This document shows positions 20,891 through 32,474 of a stretch of 64,000 bases of DNA, piece by piece (position 1 is the stretch's first letter; the number at the start of each line of letters is the position of its first letter). This DNA is from Saitoella complicata NRRL Y-17804 (lineage: Eukaryota; Ascomycota; Saitoellomycetes; Saitoellales; Saitoellaceae). The position numbers and the translations under genes are program-made. The stretch covers positions 124,001 through 188,000 of the forward strand of contig NW_017567003.1 in the NCBI RefSeq assembly GCF_001661265.1, written 5' to 3'. The notes under the pieces are model-generated. The model searched no databases. It had not been told where the DNA came from and saw only the letters and a program-made list of their open reading frames with translations.

Positions 20891-22834
20891 ATGGCCGATC
20901 AAATAGCTACCCCGACAGATCAGCATCAGACGTCGTTGTCCTCTCTCGTTAACACCCTCGAGACCGCACCCGAGACTTTCTTGACGCCTACGCCCGCTCT
21001 TCATGCTTCGACCCTTGTAGTGGCTAAGCGCCTTCTCGACCCCGTCGCAAAACAGTTTTCGAACGTGTTCAATGAGATTTACTTGCAGGGGATGGACGTT
21101 GAGCAGATCTGGGAGCAGGTTAGGATGGTGACGGATGAGGTGGTGGATGATGTTATGGAGGTTGAGGTTGAAGATGAGGAGGATGATGTAGATGAGGACG
21201 GGCTTGAGGGCTTGGAGGATGAGGATGTGAGTGATGTGGATGATGAGGAGGATGAGGAGGAGTATGGGAGTGAGATGGAGGAGAATGAGTTTGAGGGGTT
21301 CCATAGTGAGGACGAGGAGGGTGTGGAGGGGGAGAGTTTCCTTGATACTGAAGCCGAGGAGGACTTTGAGGAGGAGGAAGAGGATGAGGAGATGGAGGGT
21401 GACGCATCCATTGACCGTGATGTCGACGAGCAGATGTTTGAGAGCGACGACGAAGAGAACGATGAAGAGGGCGACGCCGCCGATGAAGAAGCTGGCGAGG
21501 AGTACACAAAAGACGTCTTCGGCCTCAACGACAAATTCTTCTCCATCGACGATTTCAACCGCCAAACTGAGGAAATGGAGAACCGCAACATGATGGACGA
21601 AGACGACGAGATCGACTACTTTGCCGACCCAGATCAGCAAAACGTCGAGGGCGAGGAAGACCAGCCTGAGGAGATCAAGTACGAGGATTTCTTTGGTCCT
21701 AAGAAGGGTGCGAAGAAGGTTGCTGGTGGTAAGAGAAAACGGACGGCTGGTGATGATGGATCAGAGGCTGAGAAGCAAGAGGAGGAGGAGGACAACGATG
21801 ACCAGATCTTTAACCGCATGCAGAAAGACTTGTTTGCGGATGAGGAAGAGGATGAGCGTGACGCTGTCGGTAAGCCCGCGTCTGCCGCAGCGAAGCGCCA
21901 AGCTGCCATCGCCGACGAGATCCGAAGATACGAGATGGAGAACATCGGGAAGAAGGATTGGACGATGATGGGTGAGGCGAAGGCGAGGGACAGACCAACG
22001 AACGCTCTCCTCGAGGAGGATGTCGAGTTTGACCGTGCGGCAAAGCCCGTACCGGTCATCACCGAGGAGACCACGCAGACGTTGGAGGAAATCATCAAGC
22101 AACGAATTCTTGACCAGAACTTTGATGATATTGTTCGGAGACATCCGGACTCAATACCGGAGTTCAAGGCGAGCAGGTTGTTGCCCGATATCGACAACGA
22201 GAGATCTTCGAAGTCTCTGGCGGAGCAGTATGAGGATGACTACCAGAAGAAGATGAATCCGACAAAGACGGATGCACGGGATGAGAAGTTGTACAAAGAA
22301 CACGAGGAGATCTCGAAGTTGTTCGCGGATATCGTACACAAACTCGATGCGCTGACTTCCTACCACTACACGCCCAAACCACCAACAGAATCCATTACAG
22401 TCGTCACCAACGCACCCACAATCGCGTTGGAAGAAGCCCAACCAACTTCCCTCGCCGCAAAAGACCAACTCGCCCCTCAAGAAGTCTACTCCGCCGACCG
22501 CCGCGCCATGCGCGCCGAAGGTCTCCTTGTCGGTCCCTCCGGACTCCCACAAGCCCGCAGCGAAATGTCCCGCGAAGAAAAAGCCACGAATCGCCGTCGC
22601 GACAAACAGAGACTCAGGAAGAAGCTCCGTGCGGAGAACGAGAAGAAGGCGGTGGACGAGAAGGCGGGGAAGAAGCAGAGTCAGAAGGACATGGATGGAG
22701 ATGTTGTGAAGACTTTGAAGAGTGCTGGGGTTACGGTTATTGGGAAGGGTGGAGAGAAGAGGGATTTGCAAGGAAAGTTGCAGCAGGGTGGGAAACAGAC
22801 TGCTGCGGCTGGTGCGGCTGGGTTGAAGCTCTGA
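20891..22834 (+). CDS. MPP10: U3 snoRNP protein Mpp10
   Basis: A single-exon protein of 647 residues. It has an N-terminal helical region ending in GMDVEQIWEQVR, then a long Asp/Glu-rich tract (about residues 90-200), the IKYEDFFGPKK motif that is characteristic of Mpp10, further acidic and coiled-coil segments, and a C-terminal core with HEEISKLFADIVHKLDALT and EVYSADRRAMRAEGLL, ending in a Lys-rich tail. Mpp10 with Imp3 and Imp4 binds U3 snoRNA and is needed for the early cleavages that make 18S rRNA. A large antisense open frame here is a by-product of the acidic codons. Confidence 0.95.
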   Translation: MADQIATPTDQHQTSLSSLVNTLETAPETFLTPTPALHASTLVVAKRLLDPVAKQFSNVFNEIYLQGMDVEQIWEQVRMVTDEVVDDVMEVEVEDEEDDVDEDGLEGLEDEDVSDVDDEEDEEEYGSEMEENEFEGFHSEDEEGVEGESFLDTEAEEDFEEEEEDEEMEGDASIDRDVDEQMFESDDEENDEEGDAADEEAGEEYTKDVFGLNDKFFSIDDFNRQTEEMENRNMMDEDDEIDYFADPDQQNVEGEEDQPEEIKYEDFFGPKKGAKKVAGGKRKRTAGDDGSEAEKQEEEEDNDDQIFNRMQKDLFADEEEDERDAVGKPASAAAKRQAAIADEIRRYEMENIGKKDWTMMGEAKARDRPTNALLEEDVEFDRAAKPVPVITEETTQTLEEIIKQRILDQNFDDIVRRHPDSIPEFKASRLLPDIDNERSSKSLAEQYEDDYQKKMNPTKTDARDEKLYKEHEEISKLFADIVHKLDALTSYHYTPKPPTESITVVTNAPTIALEEAQPTSLAAKDQLAPQEVYSADRRAMRAEGLLVGPSGLPQARSEMSREEKATNRRRDKQRLRKKLRAENEKKAVDEKAGKKQSQKDMDGDVVKTLKSAGVTVIGKGGEKRDLQGKLQQGGKQTAAAGAAGLKL

Positions 22835-23016
22835 GGGGATTGAATTGGTTGTGTAGGAAGGTTACTTTTGCATTTACGTTTAGCATCAACATTCGGTGAT
22901 CCTCAATGGAGTTTTTTGGTGATTCATGTCTACGTTACTTAATTTGCCTGATTCGGGATTCTGTCAACAAACCGTTACTTCCAACGACAAAAGTCAATCC
23001 ATAACCTCACAAAGCT

Positions 23017-24508
23017 ATGTCAATAAAGCGTCCAGCACAAGAAGATCTTGAAAAGTCTTCTTCCTCCAAGAAAATGGTTATCTCGACAACAACGAGTAGG
23101 TCCATGTTGGTTTGATCCACTAAGTGAATGGCACGCTGATAACTGTACAGAGGCTGCTGTCGCTTCCTTCTTTGCTCCAGCCTCCAAACGCTTGCTGGAT
23201 CCTGATGGTATCAAGTGGGCAACCCGGCATGGCACTTTACTCGTCGCAAAATACAAAGGCAGCGCACTCAAAGAACTAGAAGAAGGCAAAACATACAAAG
23301 TCGGTGCCTTCGACTTGGTGCGTAATTTGGACGACGGACTCAACTGCGAGAACCAGAACTAATACGTCCCGCACAGGACGGTACCCTAATTAAAACCACC
23401 TCCGGCTCCCGCTTCGCAAAAGACGCCAACGACTGGACCTGGTGGCATCCCTCGGTCCCCACCCTCATCCGCTCTCTCCACGCCTCTGGATACCTCATCG
23501 CGATCTTTTCCAACCAAGGCGGTATCTCCCTGAAGACCGCTAACTCAAAGTCCGAGACGAAGTGGAAAACGAAACTGGAGGCGGTTTGTAGGGGGTTGGA
23601 TGTGCCTGTTGCGGTGTATGGCGCTACGGGACGGGATCGGTGGAGGAAACCGAGGGTTGGGATGTGGGAGGAGTTTGTGGGGGAGTATGGGTTGGGTGAA
23701 GCTGAAAGGAAGGGGAGCTTGGATATAGAGGGGAGCTTTTATGTTGGGGATGCGGCGGGGAGGGGGGATGAGCGCAGTAAGGATTTCTCGTGTTCGGATC
23801 GGTACGTTGACTGTTGGAGGGGATGCCGGGATTCGGTGCTAACTGGTGTATAGACGATTGGCGATGAATATTGGGATTAAGTTTCATACGCCGGAGCAGT
23901 ACTTTCTTGGAAAGGATCCAGAGCCGTATAGCTTGAAGAACTCGTTCGATCCGTTGACTGTGCTCAGCAAAGAAGCACCGACAACGACTTTCACGAAGAG
24001 ATTCGAGCAGGAGCTTATTGTTATGGTTGGCTCTCCCGCAAGTGGGAAGAGTACGTATACCGAACTCTTCTTGGAGCCTCTAGGATATGTACGGGTGAAC
24101 CAAGATACCCTCAAGACGAGGGAGAAGTGTGTGAAAGTCGCGGAGGCAGCATTACTGGAAGGACAAAGTGTGGTAGTCGACAACACGAACGCTGATGCCG
24201 GGACCCGAAAAGTCTGGATTGAGCTCGCTTCACGCCTGAAGTCTCAATGTCCGGAACTTCGGGTGCGGTGTGTCTGGCTCACTACACCACAAACAATTGC
24301 ACTACACAACAACGCAGTACGAGCATGGGGAGGACTTCCATCGAAAGAAAAGCGAGACTTTTTGCCAGGCGTCGCTTTTACAAGTTACGCTGCACGATTT
24401 CAAGAACCTAAGGTCGAAGACGGGTTTGAGGACTTGGAAAAGGTGGACTTTGCATGGAGAGGAGGAGAAGAGGCAAAGAAAGTCTGGGGAAGGTGGTGGT
24501 TAGATTGA
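23017..24508 (+). CDS. pnk1: Polynucleotide 3'-phosphatase/5'-kinase
   Basis: Four exons: 23017-23095, 23151-23317, 23377-23801 and 23854-24508, together 441 residues. Introns 2 and 3 are 59 and 52 bp. Splicing creates the HAD phosphatase motif FDLDGTL exactly across intron 2. The kinase domain has Walker A GSPASGKST and VVDNTNAD. The enzyme restores 3'-OH and 5'-phosphate ends for single-strand break repair and end joining. There is no FHA domain, as in S. pombe Pnk1 and unlike human PNKP. The N-terminal basic KRPAQEDLEKSSSSKK could be a nuclear signal. Confidence 0.94.
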
Positions 24509-25212
24509 GACTCAGGGCTTAGCCAAGACCCTCTCGTACGTTAATTCACGAACCCATGGCCATTGCGGCCATGATTCCCGGATTCACATTTGTATGCCTA
24601 TCATGCGACCTCGCAGGACATATGACCGCTTTAGCTAATCATTCCAGACGTCTCGGAGGACAGGAGAGACCGTCAGCTGATCTAGTTAACCCTGTACTAC
24701 TCGTAACGAAACACTTAAAGCTTCATCATGGATCCAACTTTTTCGAAGTAATTTTGTGTTGGTCCTCACGTCATGACGCTTTCGCATATGCGATCAGCGT
24801 GCGGCAAGGTGGAGGACGCCACGTAACGGCCCGACCTCCTACGACCAAGCGACCTCCAACCACTGACGGGGTTTTCTCTGTTTACCTTCATCGACGAGCA
24901 CGACCATTTCGTTTCTCCTCGACAATCTCTCCTTCAGCTTCGTTACTGTTACAGGTATGTCCGTCACCGTCGTTTTATTGCGCTCTCTTCTCCACCGTCC
25001 TGTCACGACGATCACGCACTCCAAGCTGCGCGCTAGCCAAGCCCTTCATTGACTGACCCTTACGTGCGATATAGAGGCAGTCCATCCCTATCCTACACCA
25101 TTTACCATTTACCATTTACCAATTCCTCCTGTTCTTGCTCCATTGAACCCGGAGTACGAAGCCTTCAGCAAGATCCATCCGTGAGAAACATAAGAGAAGA
25201 CAAGATCGAGCA
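24509..25212. other. Leader region of the endosulfine gene
   Basis: About 700 bp without a supported gene; a 166-codon open frame in it shows no domain. CT-rich stretches and a short tandem CCATTTA repeat around 25098-25124 suggest promoter and 5' UTR. Confidence 0.5.
24955..25168 (+). other. Possible 5'-UTR intron of IGO1
   Basis: A strong donor (CAG/GTATGT) at 24955 and a pyrimidine-rich acceptor CTTCAG ending at 25168 precede the endosulfine start codon at 25213. No coding function is implied. Transcript data would decide. Confidence 0.3.
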
Positions 25213-25666
25213 ATGTTACCACACCAAAAGAACAAGGTCGATATCTCGAGCCTGACCGAGGAGGAAAAGAAGCTCTTCAAACTCTACGGCAAACTCCCTG
25301 CCCGCAAAGGTACCTCCTCTTCCACCCTTCCAACCCACATATTAACTTATATACACAACAGACATCCTCGCCTCAAAACTGAACGAAAGAAAGTACTTCG
25401 ACTCCGGCGACTATGCCCTCTCCAAAGCCGGAAAAGCTTCCGACGCGGGCGTAACGAACGTCGGGTACGAACATCCCTCCCCCGAATCTATCCCACATCA
25501 TGTCGGCACGCCGCAGAGTCCGGTTATGAGTCCGGCGGCGTTGATGCCGAGGGATTCGTTTAGCTTGGGAGCGAGTGCGGTTTCGGGGAGTAGTGCGGGT
25601 GCTGTTAGTAGTGGGTTGAGTGCGTCGCCGCCCAAGGAGAGGCGGGTTGGGCAGGGGATGCACTGA
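25213..25666 (+). CDS. IGO1: Endosulfine (Igo1/ENSA), PP2A inhibitor
   Basis: Two exons (25213-25309 and 25362-25666) across a 52-bp intron give 133 residues. After splicing the protein contains the invariant endosulfine core KYFDSGDYALSKAG; Ser47 in FDSGDY is the site that Greatwall-family kinases (Rim15 in fungi) phosphorylate. The phosphorylated protein inhibits PP2A-B55 and controls quiescence entry and mitotic timing. The N-terminal LTEEEKKLFKLYGKLP helix is also typical. The C-terminal half is Ser/Ala/Pro-rich and probably disordered. Confidence 0.95.
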
Positions 25667-25980
25667 GGACGAGTCTTGGCTGCATAAAGTTGAGACTTGT
25701 GTGAAGGTGACATGGTATGGATGGAGCGAATGGACTTCCAGCGTGCCACGCCGACGTTGCGGCGCGGCTTCTCAAGCTCTTTGTACACTATGATTTTCGG
25801 GATTTACTTCGAAGCTTCCGTGGTTGGGTGTGGTTTATGGAGCATGGTAATACTTAATGGGGGCGATTTGTGCTTTGTACTTGGTGTACTGCAATTCTAT
25901 GTTCCATGAGCGTTCTATGTCCTGGGTGTTTTCTTCTACATTCATTGCGAGAAATGCAATTATATCTCTTGACATGGACT
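25667..25980. other. Convergent 3' region
   Basis: Lies between the ends of IGO1 (+) and palA (-). No gene is seen. Confidence 0.5.
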
Positions 25981-28701
25981 TCACTTGCCAAATGCAATAC
26001 CCGCACTCGGGTTCCAGACTCCTGCTTTTGGCTTCGTAACCTTGATCTCCGGTACCGGCGCTGCTTGGGCAGGCCTGCTTGGGGCCGGTGACCCCCCAAA
26101 CCTGATTCCTTGCTCCGGATGCCATTGTCCCGGCGTAACATCAGGTACAGGCTCCGGCGACGGTGTCCGTACAACATCATTCAGCGGCACCTGATACGTC
26201 TGTCCAGCAACCATAGGCTCCTCCTCGAACGACTCTTCCCCGTAATCTTCGTCCTCGTCGTCCTCTGGAGGAAGGCTTGATGGGTCAATCTCTTCTGCGT
26301 AAGCCTCCTCAGGGACCTCGAAATCCCGGAATGCTGAAGGGGCGGAAGATGACGAAAGGTCACTGTATGATCTCTTAGTATCCTTTTATAAGACATTTTC
26401 AAGAGGTCATACCTCTCAAGTTCTCGTGCTTGACTTCTCCGCTCATACACGAACGCTTTACACTCATCTCTAAACTTACTCAACGCCTTCGCAAGGTCAT
26501 TGTAGAACTTTCTCCCCTCTTCCACATTGATGCCAATTTCCCTCCACTTCAGATATGCCGTCTCGAATTGCTGCAAGACATGCTCCCTTTCCTGTGTCGT
26601 AGCGTCCGATTGCTTGCTCTGCAAGAACTCCGTGTTGGCAGTACGGACGTGCTTAAGGACATTCTCTAGCTCCAACTCATCTTCCTGAATCTGAGCACGG
26701 GCATCGTCATACCGGCGAAGACGACGCTCGAAGAAGTCCTCGAACTGCGCTGGCTCGAGACGAGCGTTGGGGTCCTCACTCTCCAGTCTCGTTGCCTCAG
26801 CCAGGATAGCACGGCTAACGTCCTCGATCCTAGCACGATGTTTAAGGTCCTCAATACGTTCGCGACGCCTACGCTCGAGCCGCGCCAGCTCATTGAGGTT
26901 ATCCCGAACCTTCTTCGCCGCAAGCTCAGACTTAGCACTCGTGCGCTGAGTGAGAACGTTAGGGATGAACTCCTGGAGTTCCGTGCTGTCACCGCCCAGG
27001 ATGCCGATGAGTTCCTCCCAGTCAGCGAACTTCTTGCGGATGACCTCGTCACTCTTAGCCGCGGTTTCTAGGATGGCATAATACTGTCCTCCTTGCTCGA
27101 AGAGATGACCAGCAATAGACGCGCTCGCAGGCCTTGTCCAGTGAGCCGTACCATACTTGGCCCGAAGCTGTTCATCCTCGGACGCCTCCGCAGCGATAGT
27201 TTTATGCGCCTCTTCGAACACGGCAGTATTGTTCTTGGCCAGCTTTTGCACATCGGCGATCATCTCCTTGATCCTGGCTACACCTCCACCAGCCTTGATC
27301 TCCTCAGCCCTTGCAAGCAAGGAAGGCGGCAATCCCATGGGTGTCTCCTGTGCCTCCAACGAACCGGGAAGTCCAAGTTCTTGAAGGGCTGCGCTGCCCT
27401 TGACAGTGATCTTCTCGAGCTCAGAGACGATTTCCTTGTAGATGACATGATCCCTGCGTTCGGCGTAGATGTCTGCAGCTTGGTGAACTGCGAAGGGAAC
27501 AAGCTTCTTGAGCAATGGATGCCCTAGCACTGGATCATCACCTCTCATAAGGAGGGCCACGGCTTGATCAACTTCTTTGCTAACAACAGACTTGACCATA
27601 CACGTTTTCGCGATCGGTGCCAAGCTTGCAGTATTAGGTACAACCTGAAGGTAAATCATATCATTATCTTTCTCTGCACGTTCAGCATTCTTCCGAAGAA
27701 TGCCCTGAAGACTGCGTAGGTCATCTACGACGCTTGGTCGGACGAGTCGAATACGGGAGTTCTCAAGGGCAGTTTTGGTGGTTGCCAACGCTAACTTCAG
27801 ACGAGCTACTTCCTCGCCATAAGCCGACTGTGACAATGCTTCGCAGGCCCTACGGTACTGTGACGCGGCGGCAAAATGGAGCTTCTTCGTTGCAATATGG
27901 GCGGTCCATTCCTAACCCGAAGTCAGTAACCTGTCCAGGAGATTACGAAAACTTCAGGATACCTGTGGTATAGAGCTGTATGTATCAATGCTCTCTTCGG
28001 CCTTCTCGTAGAAGTAAGACACCTGTGCCGCCAACTTGGCAATCAACCCGTCCTTCAACCTGTCCATAGCTGCTTTCTGCCAGAAGCACTCTTGTGCTTG
28101 AGCTAACATCAGTTGCTCCAACGCCGTCAGAGTAGTAGCATCGAGGTCTCCTAATGAGCCGTTAATCCTGATATGTGGAACCACCTCATCCCTAAGGTGC
28201 TTGAAGGTTCCAGCAGCGGACTGGAAGTAGGAACATGCACGCTTGAGGCCATCACCAGATGTTCGGTTCTCAGACGAGCCAAGCAGTGAATAGAGGGCGG
28301 CAAGGTTGAAAAGAGTACATGCGCGCTCGTATTGGAGGTTATCGTGCGTCACAGGTGCTGCGTCCTGGTCGAAGGATGAATGATAGGCAAGCTCGATGCC
28401 AGTATCGATAGGGAATTTGCGTGTGAGCCAGCATAGTTGAGCGTAGTATCTGCGTCCACGGGTCAGTGAATCCCCAAGGAATATCGAAAAAAGCTAGGAC
28501 GTACCTCTGAAAGTCCTGTATACACTCCACCCGTACGCTGACGCCAACACATCGAGATCTCAGTGCATCGAGCTCCTTGAAGTCGTCACGGAACTGCTCT
28601 GGATGCTGGTCGTACTTGTTATAGACGAAGGACTGAAGCGAAGATGCCAACGACACCGGCAAGGTCCGCTTCAAAGGCACTGATAAAATATTTGAATTCA
28701 T
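25981..28701 (-). CDS. palA: pH-response regulator PalA/Rim20 (BRO1 domain)
   Basis: Four exons (28701-28505, 28449-27963, 27911-26413, 26362-25981) give 854 residues; all junctions keep frame. The N-terminal BRO1 domain (about residues 1-380) starts with SVPLKRTLPVSLASSLQSF and includes the ESCRT-binding-type segment LEQLMLAQAQECFWQKA. The V-shaped middle domain holds YGEEVARLKLAL, GLPPSLLARAEEI and long coiled coils. The C-terminus is acidic then Pro-rich and ends with two related WxPxxGI(R/A)FG motifs. PalA binds YPx(L/I) motifs in PacC and Vps32 and scaffolds proteolytic activation of PacC at ambient alkaline pH. Confidence 0.95.
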
Positions 28702-29645
28702 GAGGGTATTTCGTCTTTGTTTACAGTGTATGCAGCGCCCGCTGCCAAGAGCAACCATGACCAGCCAATCCACACGTGATCTCTCCCACGGCGCGCACTG
28801 CTTAAATATCCTGCGCGTGCCGCTCCTCCAACATTTCCGTCACACCCGTGCTCGAAGAATCGCAAACGAAGCTTACACACGGATCCGTATGGATCATTCC
28901 AAGCTTTGGGGAAAGTCCCCGGACACACACGGCGTAAACGCACCGGCATAGAAGCATCTCCGGTTTAGCTTGCGTTCAGCAAATCCGCGTCGTCCTCGGT
29001 CATGAGCTTCCTCGTCCCCTCGGGGAGAAGGCGAAGATATGAGTCTTTGGAGTTTGTGGTCATCATGGGGGCGGTGTCGGTGAACGTGGGTACATCTCGT
29101 CACAGACGATAGTTATGCGATTGCTCTTCTGTCGCAAGACGGGAGGGTAACTCGATGGGGCTTATTCTCGGCGCACGGGTGTCACATTTTCTCTCTATTT
29201 CATGAGCCTGTCGCTTAAGGTAAAAGCGCCGTTCCCTTTTTGGGTACGGAGATGTTCGTTCACATCGAGCCGAGCTCTCAGAGAGAAGGTGGTATGCTTG
29301 GTGAAGATGAGAGCAGAGGCAGTTGACATTGCCATACTCCGCAAGGATTGCACGATGATGATCTCAACATAAAATATACTAGAAGTCAAGCACTGAAGAC
29401 GCGTGCGTCGCTGTTGCTAAACTATGAGTTTCTGAGCAATCCTCGTCGAGTTATGGAGTGTTCGCTGGCTTTGGAGAATCAGAATGGAATAGCATGGTAG
29501 TTAGCATATATACCTGATTGAACTGTTCCTCAAATGATCTTTCCGAGCATCAAACCGTACTATACCCTCTGTGTTTGTATCATGCGGCCCCATGCAAGTC
29601 TTCGAGGTTACGTAAACGTAACACTTCAACCATCTCACCATAGCG
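28702..29645. other. Divergent region between palA and the SPF45 gene
   Basis: About 940 bp with no supported gene. A PacC-type hexamer GCCAAG occurs at 28744-28749, about 45 bp upstream of palA, but one hexamer is weak evidence. Confidence 0.45.
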
Positions 29646-31200
29646 ATGTCGCTCTTTGACGACCTCCCGCCAGTAGGCAACGATCCGGCAGACACTCCAA
29701 CTGCCCCGGCAGTTCCAGCAGCAGCTGCGGCACCTCCAGCGGTGCCCAAGCCTTCGTTATACGGTGATTTGTTGACGGGCGGCGTGACCGGACCAATTGA
29801 GAGAGCACCGGTGCGATATGATGCAAAGCTCGCCGAGAGGGAGGAGGCAAACAAGATCAATGAAGCAGGTGCGCTTCCTTATAGCATGGGTTGTGACCAA
29901 AGGCTAACACAGAGCCATAGCTCTTCGCTTCCAACCAATCCTTACCCGCCGACCCGCTCCACTCAAGAAACCTGTCTTGAGACCTCTGGTTGCCCGGTCT
30001 ACTACTGTCGCTCGTCCTATAGTAGCGGCACCAGTCGTCACTACATCCCTGGATGATTGGACCGAGTCCATCGACATCGATCCAGAACCCAAGCGTCGTG
30101 CTCCGAAACGCAAGAAGTCTCGGCCACAGGCCCCACAATGGGATGATGAATACGACCCAGCGAAGCCATGCGAGTACGAGGACTATCTACGCTCCGCGGA
30201 AAGGGTTGAGGAGAGGAGAGAGTGGAGGAATAGGAATGTCGTGGATGACAAAAGTGAGGAAGAGGAAGCACCGAGGAATATGATGTTTGCACCGCCGGGA
30301 ATAGGTGGAGGGATGAACTTTGCGCCGCCGCCGACGTTGACCGGTATGGCTGGCAGGAAAGACGAGGAAGAGGAGGAAGATGACTACAGACCCAGCTTTG
30401 GCGGCGGCAATGGACGGATGGGATTGGGCATGGCTGCTCCAGTTCCACCATCAGCACTGCCGTCGGCCCTGGCACCTATCCCGGAGGAGACAGCAGAAGA
30501 GGCATACGCGCGAAGGATGTACTTGTCAGCTGGTGTGCCACCCCCGCCTCCGCCTGTACAACCACAAGCACCAACATTCGTCCGTCCTGCGGGGCCCACG
30601 CCATCAATGCCCACATTCATCCCAGCCTCTGCCCCACCAGAACCCCCATCCCATCCCATCTCCCCGCCAACCGAAGAACAACGCTCCCTCCGCCCAGGCC
30701 AACGCGACTTCGCCTCCCGCCTCATGTCAAAATACGGCTGGCAATCCGGCACCGGCCTCGGCGCCGATCCCTCCCGCCGCGGAATCCTCCACGCCCTCAC
30801 CGTCGAAGCATCAAAAGAACGCAAAGGCACAGGCCGAATCCTGGATGCAAATCCTGTCCAGAAGAATGAGGGCAGGTTTGGGAAGACGAGTAAGGTTGTT
30901 GTGCTGATGAATATGGTTGGTGGAAGGGGTGAGGTTGATGATGAACTTGGGCAGGAGATTGGGGAGGAGTGTGAAAAGAGTTATGGGAAGGTCGAGAGGT
31001 GTTTTGTCTATTCCAATTCGTCGAATGCAGTGCCTGATGGAGAAGCGGTGCGTGTGTTTGTGAAGTTCACGGCGGAGCTGAGTGGATTGAGAGCGGTGAA
31101 CGCCTTGGATGGACGACTATTCGCAGGCAGAGAAGTACGGGCACGGTTTTACGACCAAATGGCCTTCGATCAGGGACGGCATAACTTGCACCTTGGTTGA
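29646..31200 (+). CDS. Splicing factor SPF45/RBM17 homologue
   Basis: Two exons (29646-29868 and 29921-31200) give 500 residues. The N-terminus is MSLFDDLPPV, typical of SPF45, followed by a Pro/Ala-rich stretch. A G-patch lies at roughly residues 335-375 (RLMSKYGWQSGTGLG), and a UHM-type RRM at the C-terminus (KVVVLMNMVG...VRVFVKFTAELSGLRAV). SPF45 works in second-step and alternative 3' splice-site choice; the UHM binds ULM peptides in U2AF65 and SF3b155. The linker is Pro-rich (PPPPPP). The intron uses the second of two AGs (CATAG at 29920), because the first would introduce a stop. Confidence 0.92.
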
Positions 31201-31349
31201 TTAGATATCCTTTCCAGCTAATACTAAGCACTACAAAATGCCAAAACCTATCTAGCCATGTGTGTGTGTATCGAGAGTGTAGCTCCGACATCTTCGATAA
31301 AGACTTGCAAAAATATTAAACCCCACAGTATACCATTATTTTCATGCAT

Positions 31350-32474
31350 CTAGTTCTTTGGCAGCTCTTCGGTGTCGATGTGCCATACGACGTAGTTTGG
31401 CAGACCGATCACCTCATATCCGGCCCTGTTGGCCATCTTTCCAAATCCTTCAGTCTCAGCCTGGTTCTCAAACGCGTACGCAGGGAAGTTAATCCCACTC
31501 CTGTGTACGTCGCCCTTGACCATAATACTCACGCCACCAATTCCATCCAACTTGATCTCCTCCTTTTGGTCCTTTCTCCAGTCACCCATCTTCGCCATAT
31601 ACTTCCTTCCAGTGTCGAATTCTGGGTATCCTTCCACGACGACGGTGTCCGGAGAAAGAGATTTCAGGAGCTTCTTGGACTTCCTGGTGTCCTGCCATGA
31701 GTTGTAGTCGAAACGACCCTCGATCTCGCCGCGGTGGAACCAGATGTTGGGGACGATAACATCGCGGTCGTGAGAGATTAGGTCCTCGACGATGGTCCCG
31801 GGACACTCGACGATATCGGCGTCTCTCCAGTAAACCCAGGCGTGCTCAGGCTTCAATGCGGTAGCAAGCAGGTAGTTTCTAGCCCTAGCCATGGCCTTTC
31901 TTCTCGGCGCTTGGTACTTGAAGGCGTGGCGGTCCTCAACGTCCTGGGAGGTAGTAACTCCCCAATCCTTCTCAACAATAGTCACACTCCTGAACGGCAG
32001 TCCCTTGACATCAGAAGACTGGATACGGTCGAGCTGCGTTGCAAGGATGCCCATGGTATCGTCGGTCGAGTCCGAAACAAGGAAGGCGAGATCGATGAGT
32101 TCGTGAGGGTAGGTGAGGTTGGTGAGAAGGCTGAAGTAAGTATCCAAGTGGTATGCAGCATCGCGCAATGGTGTCAACAGCAATACCTTCTCCTGCTTCT
32201 TCGCAGCATCCTTGGACGACACGATCGGGTTCAAGTCAATCTTCTGAATGGAGGTAGCGTTGATCTCGATCGGCTTGTGGTGGAAAACGACAGGCGTAAC
32301 TTCTCTGTACCCAACATCCTGATGCCCAAAGATTTCCAGAGGCGAATAACGCTGTGATGAATGGAAAACGTCTTTGTGCGATGTAAACAGCGGCGACGCG
32401 AGGAATAAAAAGCCGAGTAAGAGAATGACGAGCAGAAAGCGCGGACGGCGGAGAATTTCAAGTGGACCGGCCAT
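31350..32474 (-). CDS. ANP1: Anp1/Mnn9-family mannan polymerase subunit
   Basis: A type II Golgi membrane glycosyltransferase of 374 residues in one exon: a short cytosolic N-terminus, a signal anchor at about residues 13-30 (FLLVILLLGFLFLA), then the GT62 catalytic domain. Family motifs are TPLRDAAYHLDTYF, NLTYPHELIDLAFLVSDS, the metal-binding DxD in VYWRDADIVE, and LDGIGGVSIM. Anp1, Van1 and Mnn9 form complexes that extend the alpha-1,6-mannose backbone of N-glycans. The wording around LIDLAFLVSD and the aligned WRDAD is closest to Anp1/Van1 rather than Mnn9. Confidence 0.92.
   Translation of the reverse strand: MAGPLEILRRPRFLLVILLLGFLFLASPLFTSHKDVFHSSQRYSPLEIFGHQDVGYREVTPVVFHHKPIEINATSIQKIDLNPIVSSKDAAKKQEKVLLLTPLRDAAYHLDTYFSLLTNLTYPHELIDLAFLVSDSTDDTMGILATQLDRIQSSDVKGLPFRSVTIVEKDWGVTTSQDVEDRHAFKYQAPRRKAMARARNYLLATALKPEHAWVYWRDADIVECPGTIVEDLISHDRDVIVPNIWFHRGEIEGRFDYNSWQDTRKSKKLLKSLSPDTVVVEGYPEFDTGRKYMAKMGDWRKDQKEEIKLDGIGGVSIMVKGDVHRSGINFPAYAFENQAETEGFGKMANRAGYEVIGLPNYVVWHIDTEELPKN

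Noticed and set aside
20696-21640. 314-codon minus-strand frame of Leu/Ile/His-rich sequence
   Set aside because: It mirrors the Asp/Glu-rich GAG/GAT codons of MPP10; the apparent hydrophobicity is an artefact of the complementary strand.
24556-25056. 166-codon open frame upstream of IGO1
   Set aside because: Its composition is unlike neighbouring genes and it shows no domain; it more likely lies in the leader region.
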